A program made the position numbers and the translations under genes. From NCBI GenBank assembly GCA_034111325.1, contig JAWUXM010000031.1, positions 1-15,068 of the forward strand: a stretch of 15,068 nt of DNA, given 5' to 3'. The number at the start of each line of letters is the position of its first letter. Position 1 is the first letter of the stretch. Positions 14,938 through 15,068 of this stretch are shown one piece after another. Source of the stretch: JAWUXM01 sp034111325. GTDB lineage: Bacteria; Pseudomonadota; Alphaproteobacteria; Rickettsiales; JABIRX01. The notes under the pieces were generated by a model. It was not told where the DNA came from, did no database searches, and saw only the letters and a list, made by a program, of their open reading frames with translations.

Positions 14938-15068
14938 AGCGTTATCGCCGCAGCGGCGGAGACATTCAAACTTTCAATTTTATCTGAGATAGGTAATTTA
15001 ACTAAAAGGTCGCATGATTTACGTGTTAGTTCACGCATGCCTTTTCCCTCACTGCCCATTATAATGGC
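14910..15068 (-). CDS. rlmB: RlmB-like 23S rRNA 2'-O-methyltransferase, C-terminal end
   Basis: Only the last 52 codons are inside the window; the gene enters from the right edge. The fragment reads MGSEGKGMRELTRKSCDLLV and ends with KIESLNVSAAAAITLYEL, the two SpoU/TrmH SAM-binding knot motifs (2 and 3). The wording fits RlmB, which methylates G2251 of 23S rRNA, but other SpoU enzymes such as TrmH or a close paralogue are possible. The stop codon at 14912-14910 lies inside the transporter gene, giving a 28-base tail-to-tail overlap. Confidence 0.85.
   Translation of the reverse strand, partial: AIIMGSEGKGMRELTRKSCDLLVKLPISDKIESLNVSAAAAITLYELRASNE

Noticed and set aside
1..15068. CRISPR array or Cas13-type locus
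   Set aside because: Two HEPN motifs in one chain prompted a look, but no regularly spaced direct repeats and no adaptation genes were seen, and the TPR half does not resemble Cas13.

Overview
The window is AT-rich DNA from what looks like an alphaproteobacterium, probably a host-associated lineage related to the Rickettsiales or Holosporales. The pointers are a CarD-type regulator, an IalB-family secreted protein, an mlaA-mlaC pair, and a hisB-DUF2628-hisH-hisA cluster, an arrangement I know from alphaproteobacteria. Retained histidine and branched-chain amino acid genes argue against a strongly reduced obligate parasite. The lineage is an inference from gene content, not a measured phylogeny.

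Layout. Positions 1-2631 lie on the minus strand: carD (cut by the left edge), folC and a small lipoprotein gene. Two adjacent inverted-repeat elements sit between the lipoprotein gene and folC. A 327-base gap leads to a 1300-residue plus-strand gene (2959-6861), the accessory gene of the window. It has no recognised full-length homologue that I can name. It carries two HEPN-type RNxxxH motifs in HepT-like helical contexts, a third degenerate HEPN-like unit, and a long C-terminal half of TPR-like helical repeats. An IalB-family gene and ilvE, which has a good promoter, follow on the plus strand.

The minus-strand run 8597-10910 is a tight operon read hisB, DUF2628 membrane protein, hisH, hisA, with one-base spacing or overlaps. 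hisF and hisE, often next in line, are not adjacent. Diverging from hisB is mlaA-mlaC, outer-membrane phospholipid trafficking genes joined by a TAATG overlap. A small minus-strand coiled-coil-like ORF follows. Then comes a LysR-type regulator one base upstream of an NRAMP-fold transporter that lacks the canonical metal-binding residues. The right edge holds the 3' end of an rlmB-like rRNA methyltransferase gene on the minus strand, overlapping the transporter gene tail to tail.

The best candidate for something undescribed is the tandem HEPN-TPR protein. Two intact HEPN motifs in one chain recall the intramolecular HEPN pairs of RNA-cutting enzymes such as Cas13. No nucleotidyltransferase antitoxin (MntA type) and no CRISPR array is present in the window. 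It could be a stand-alone RNase of a defence or toxin system, or an effector aimed at a host cell; the sequence alone does not decide. No tRNA, rRNA, transposase, CRISPR array or phage gene was seen.
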